NCBI RefSeq assembly: GCF_001641615.1
Contig: NZ_LRRU01000010.1
Location: 1-64,000, forward strand
Direction: 5' to 3'
Source: Pseudoalteromonas gelatinilytica
GTDB taxonomy: Bacteria > Pseudomonadota > Gammaproteobacteria > Enterobacterales > Alteromonadaceae
Length of the DNA: 64,000 nt
The notes beneath the pieces were generated by a model that worked only from the letters and a program-made list of their open reading frames with translations, was not told the origin of the DNA and ran no database searches. This document shows, piece by piece, positions 63,729 through 64,000 of this stretch. Both the position numbers and the translations under genes were made by a program. Positions within the stretch are counted from its first letter, which is position 1. Every line of letters starts with the position of its first letter.

Positions 63729-64000
63729 ATGTTTACTGAAACTATCACACCACGCTTTAGCGAAACAGATGTGCTAGGGCACATCAACAATACCGTACTC
63801 CCTGTATGGTTTGAAGCCGCCCGAGCGCCTATTTTCAGGTTTTTTACGCCCGATTTAAACCCTTATGAGTGGAAACTGATCATTGCTAAAGTTGAAGTAA
63901 GCTTTGTCGGTGAGTTGTTTTATGGTCACGATGTCACAGTGAAAACCAGTGTTGAGCACATCGGCTCTAGTTCATTTGTACTGCGCCAAGAGGCTTGGCA
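63729..64000 (+). CDS. Hotdog-fold acyl-CoA thioesterase (partial, runs off the window)
   Basis: The first ~90 residues of a 4HBT/YbgC-like thioesterase are visible: MFTETITPRFSETDVLGHINN with the catalytic-region Asp and HINN, then VLPVWFEAARAPIFRFF and IIAKVEVSFVGELFYG. It probably hydrolyses acyl-CoA thioesters. The 3' end lies beyond position 64000. Confidence 0.85.
   Translation, partial: MFTETITPRFSETDVLGHINNTVLPVWFEAARAPIFRFFTPDLNPYEWKLIIAKVEVSFVGELFYGHDVTVKTSVEHIGSSSFVLRQEAW

Overview
The window looks like a chromosomal segment of a marine gammaproteobacterium in the Alteromonadales, most likely Pseudoalteromonas or a close relative. I base this on gene content and protein style: dimeric dUTPase, YheT/YheU, YihY-Dtd, NudE-CysQ, AcnB, OmpA, a DUF2959 lipoprotein, many secreted peptidases and large acidic lipoproteins, in moderately AT-rich DNA. 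No database search was possible, so the genus is inference.

Layout. The window opens in the 3' end of a 5S rRNA gene (1-51) and its terminator, followed by about 550 bp of interspersed repeats including GTAG-headed REP/REPIN-like units. From 650 to 6865 a minus-strand run carries uvrD, tmcA, an orphan periplasmic binding protein and a CheW protein with an inserted CZB domain. From 7.1 to 11.3 kb lie short housekeeping genes (yacL, peroxiredoxin-like, dUTPase, yrfG, nudE-cysQ). A stable-RNA promoter then precedes three intact initiator tRNA-fMet genes flanked by a degenerate copy upstream and two 3'-half remnants downstream, and more repeats. A 1328-aa hybrid two-component regulator (12.5-16.4 kb) precedes a structured leader with a terminator, a 1167-aa lipoprotein and a 123-aa lipoprotein.

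20.7-47.4 kb is mixed core and accessory: TRIC channel, ComM, an OmpR-type regulator, S9 peptidase, CNNM-type protein, receiver-EAL protein, site-2 protease, ManC, M19 dipeptidase, yheTU, a 46-aa membrane protein behind an FNR-type promoter, a BLUF photoreceptor, an MBL-fold lipoprotein, YihY, Pip, Dtd, a YiiD-like protein and PldA. A four-gene diaminopimelate/lysine operon (dapA, a short dapD, a fold III decarboxylase, an M14 deacylase) is read leftward behind a lysine riboswitch.

47.9-64 kb holds tag, selO, ompA and acnB, then a second lipoprotein locus: an outer-membrane beta-barrel, a 333-aa lipoprotein and a 1334-aa lipoprotein. The two lipoproteins are clear paralogues of the 123-aa and 1167-aa proteins at 16.7-20.7 kb. 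The window ends with a 2OG-Fe dioxygenase/cysteine-desulfurase-like pair, an HxE-type 2OG oxygenase and a truncated hotdog thioesterase.

The best candidates for something undescribed are the duplicated lipoprotein modules with their beta-barrel partner and structured leader, the FNR-controlled microprotein, and the riboswitch-controlled lysine operon with a candidate substitute desuccinylase.
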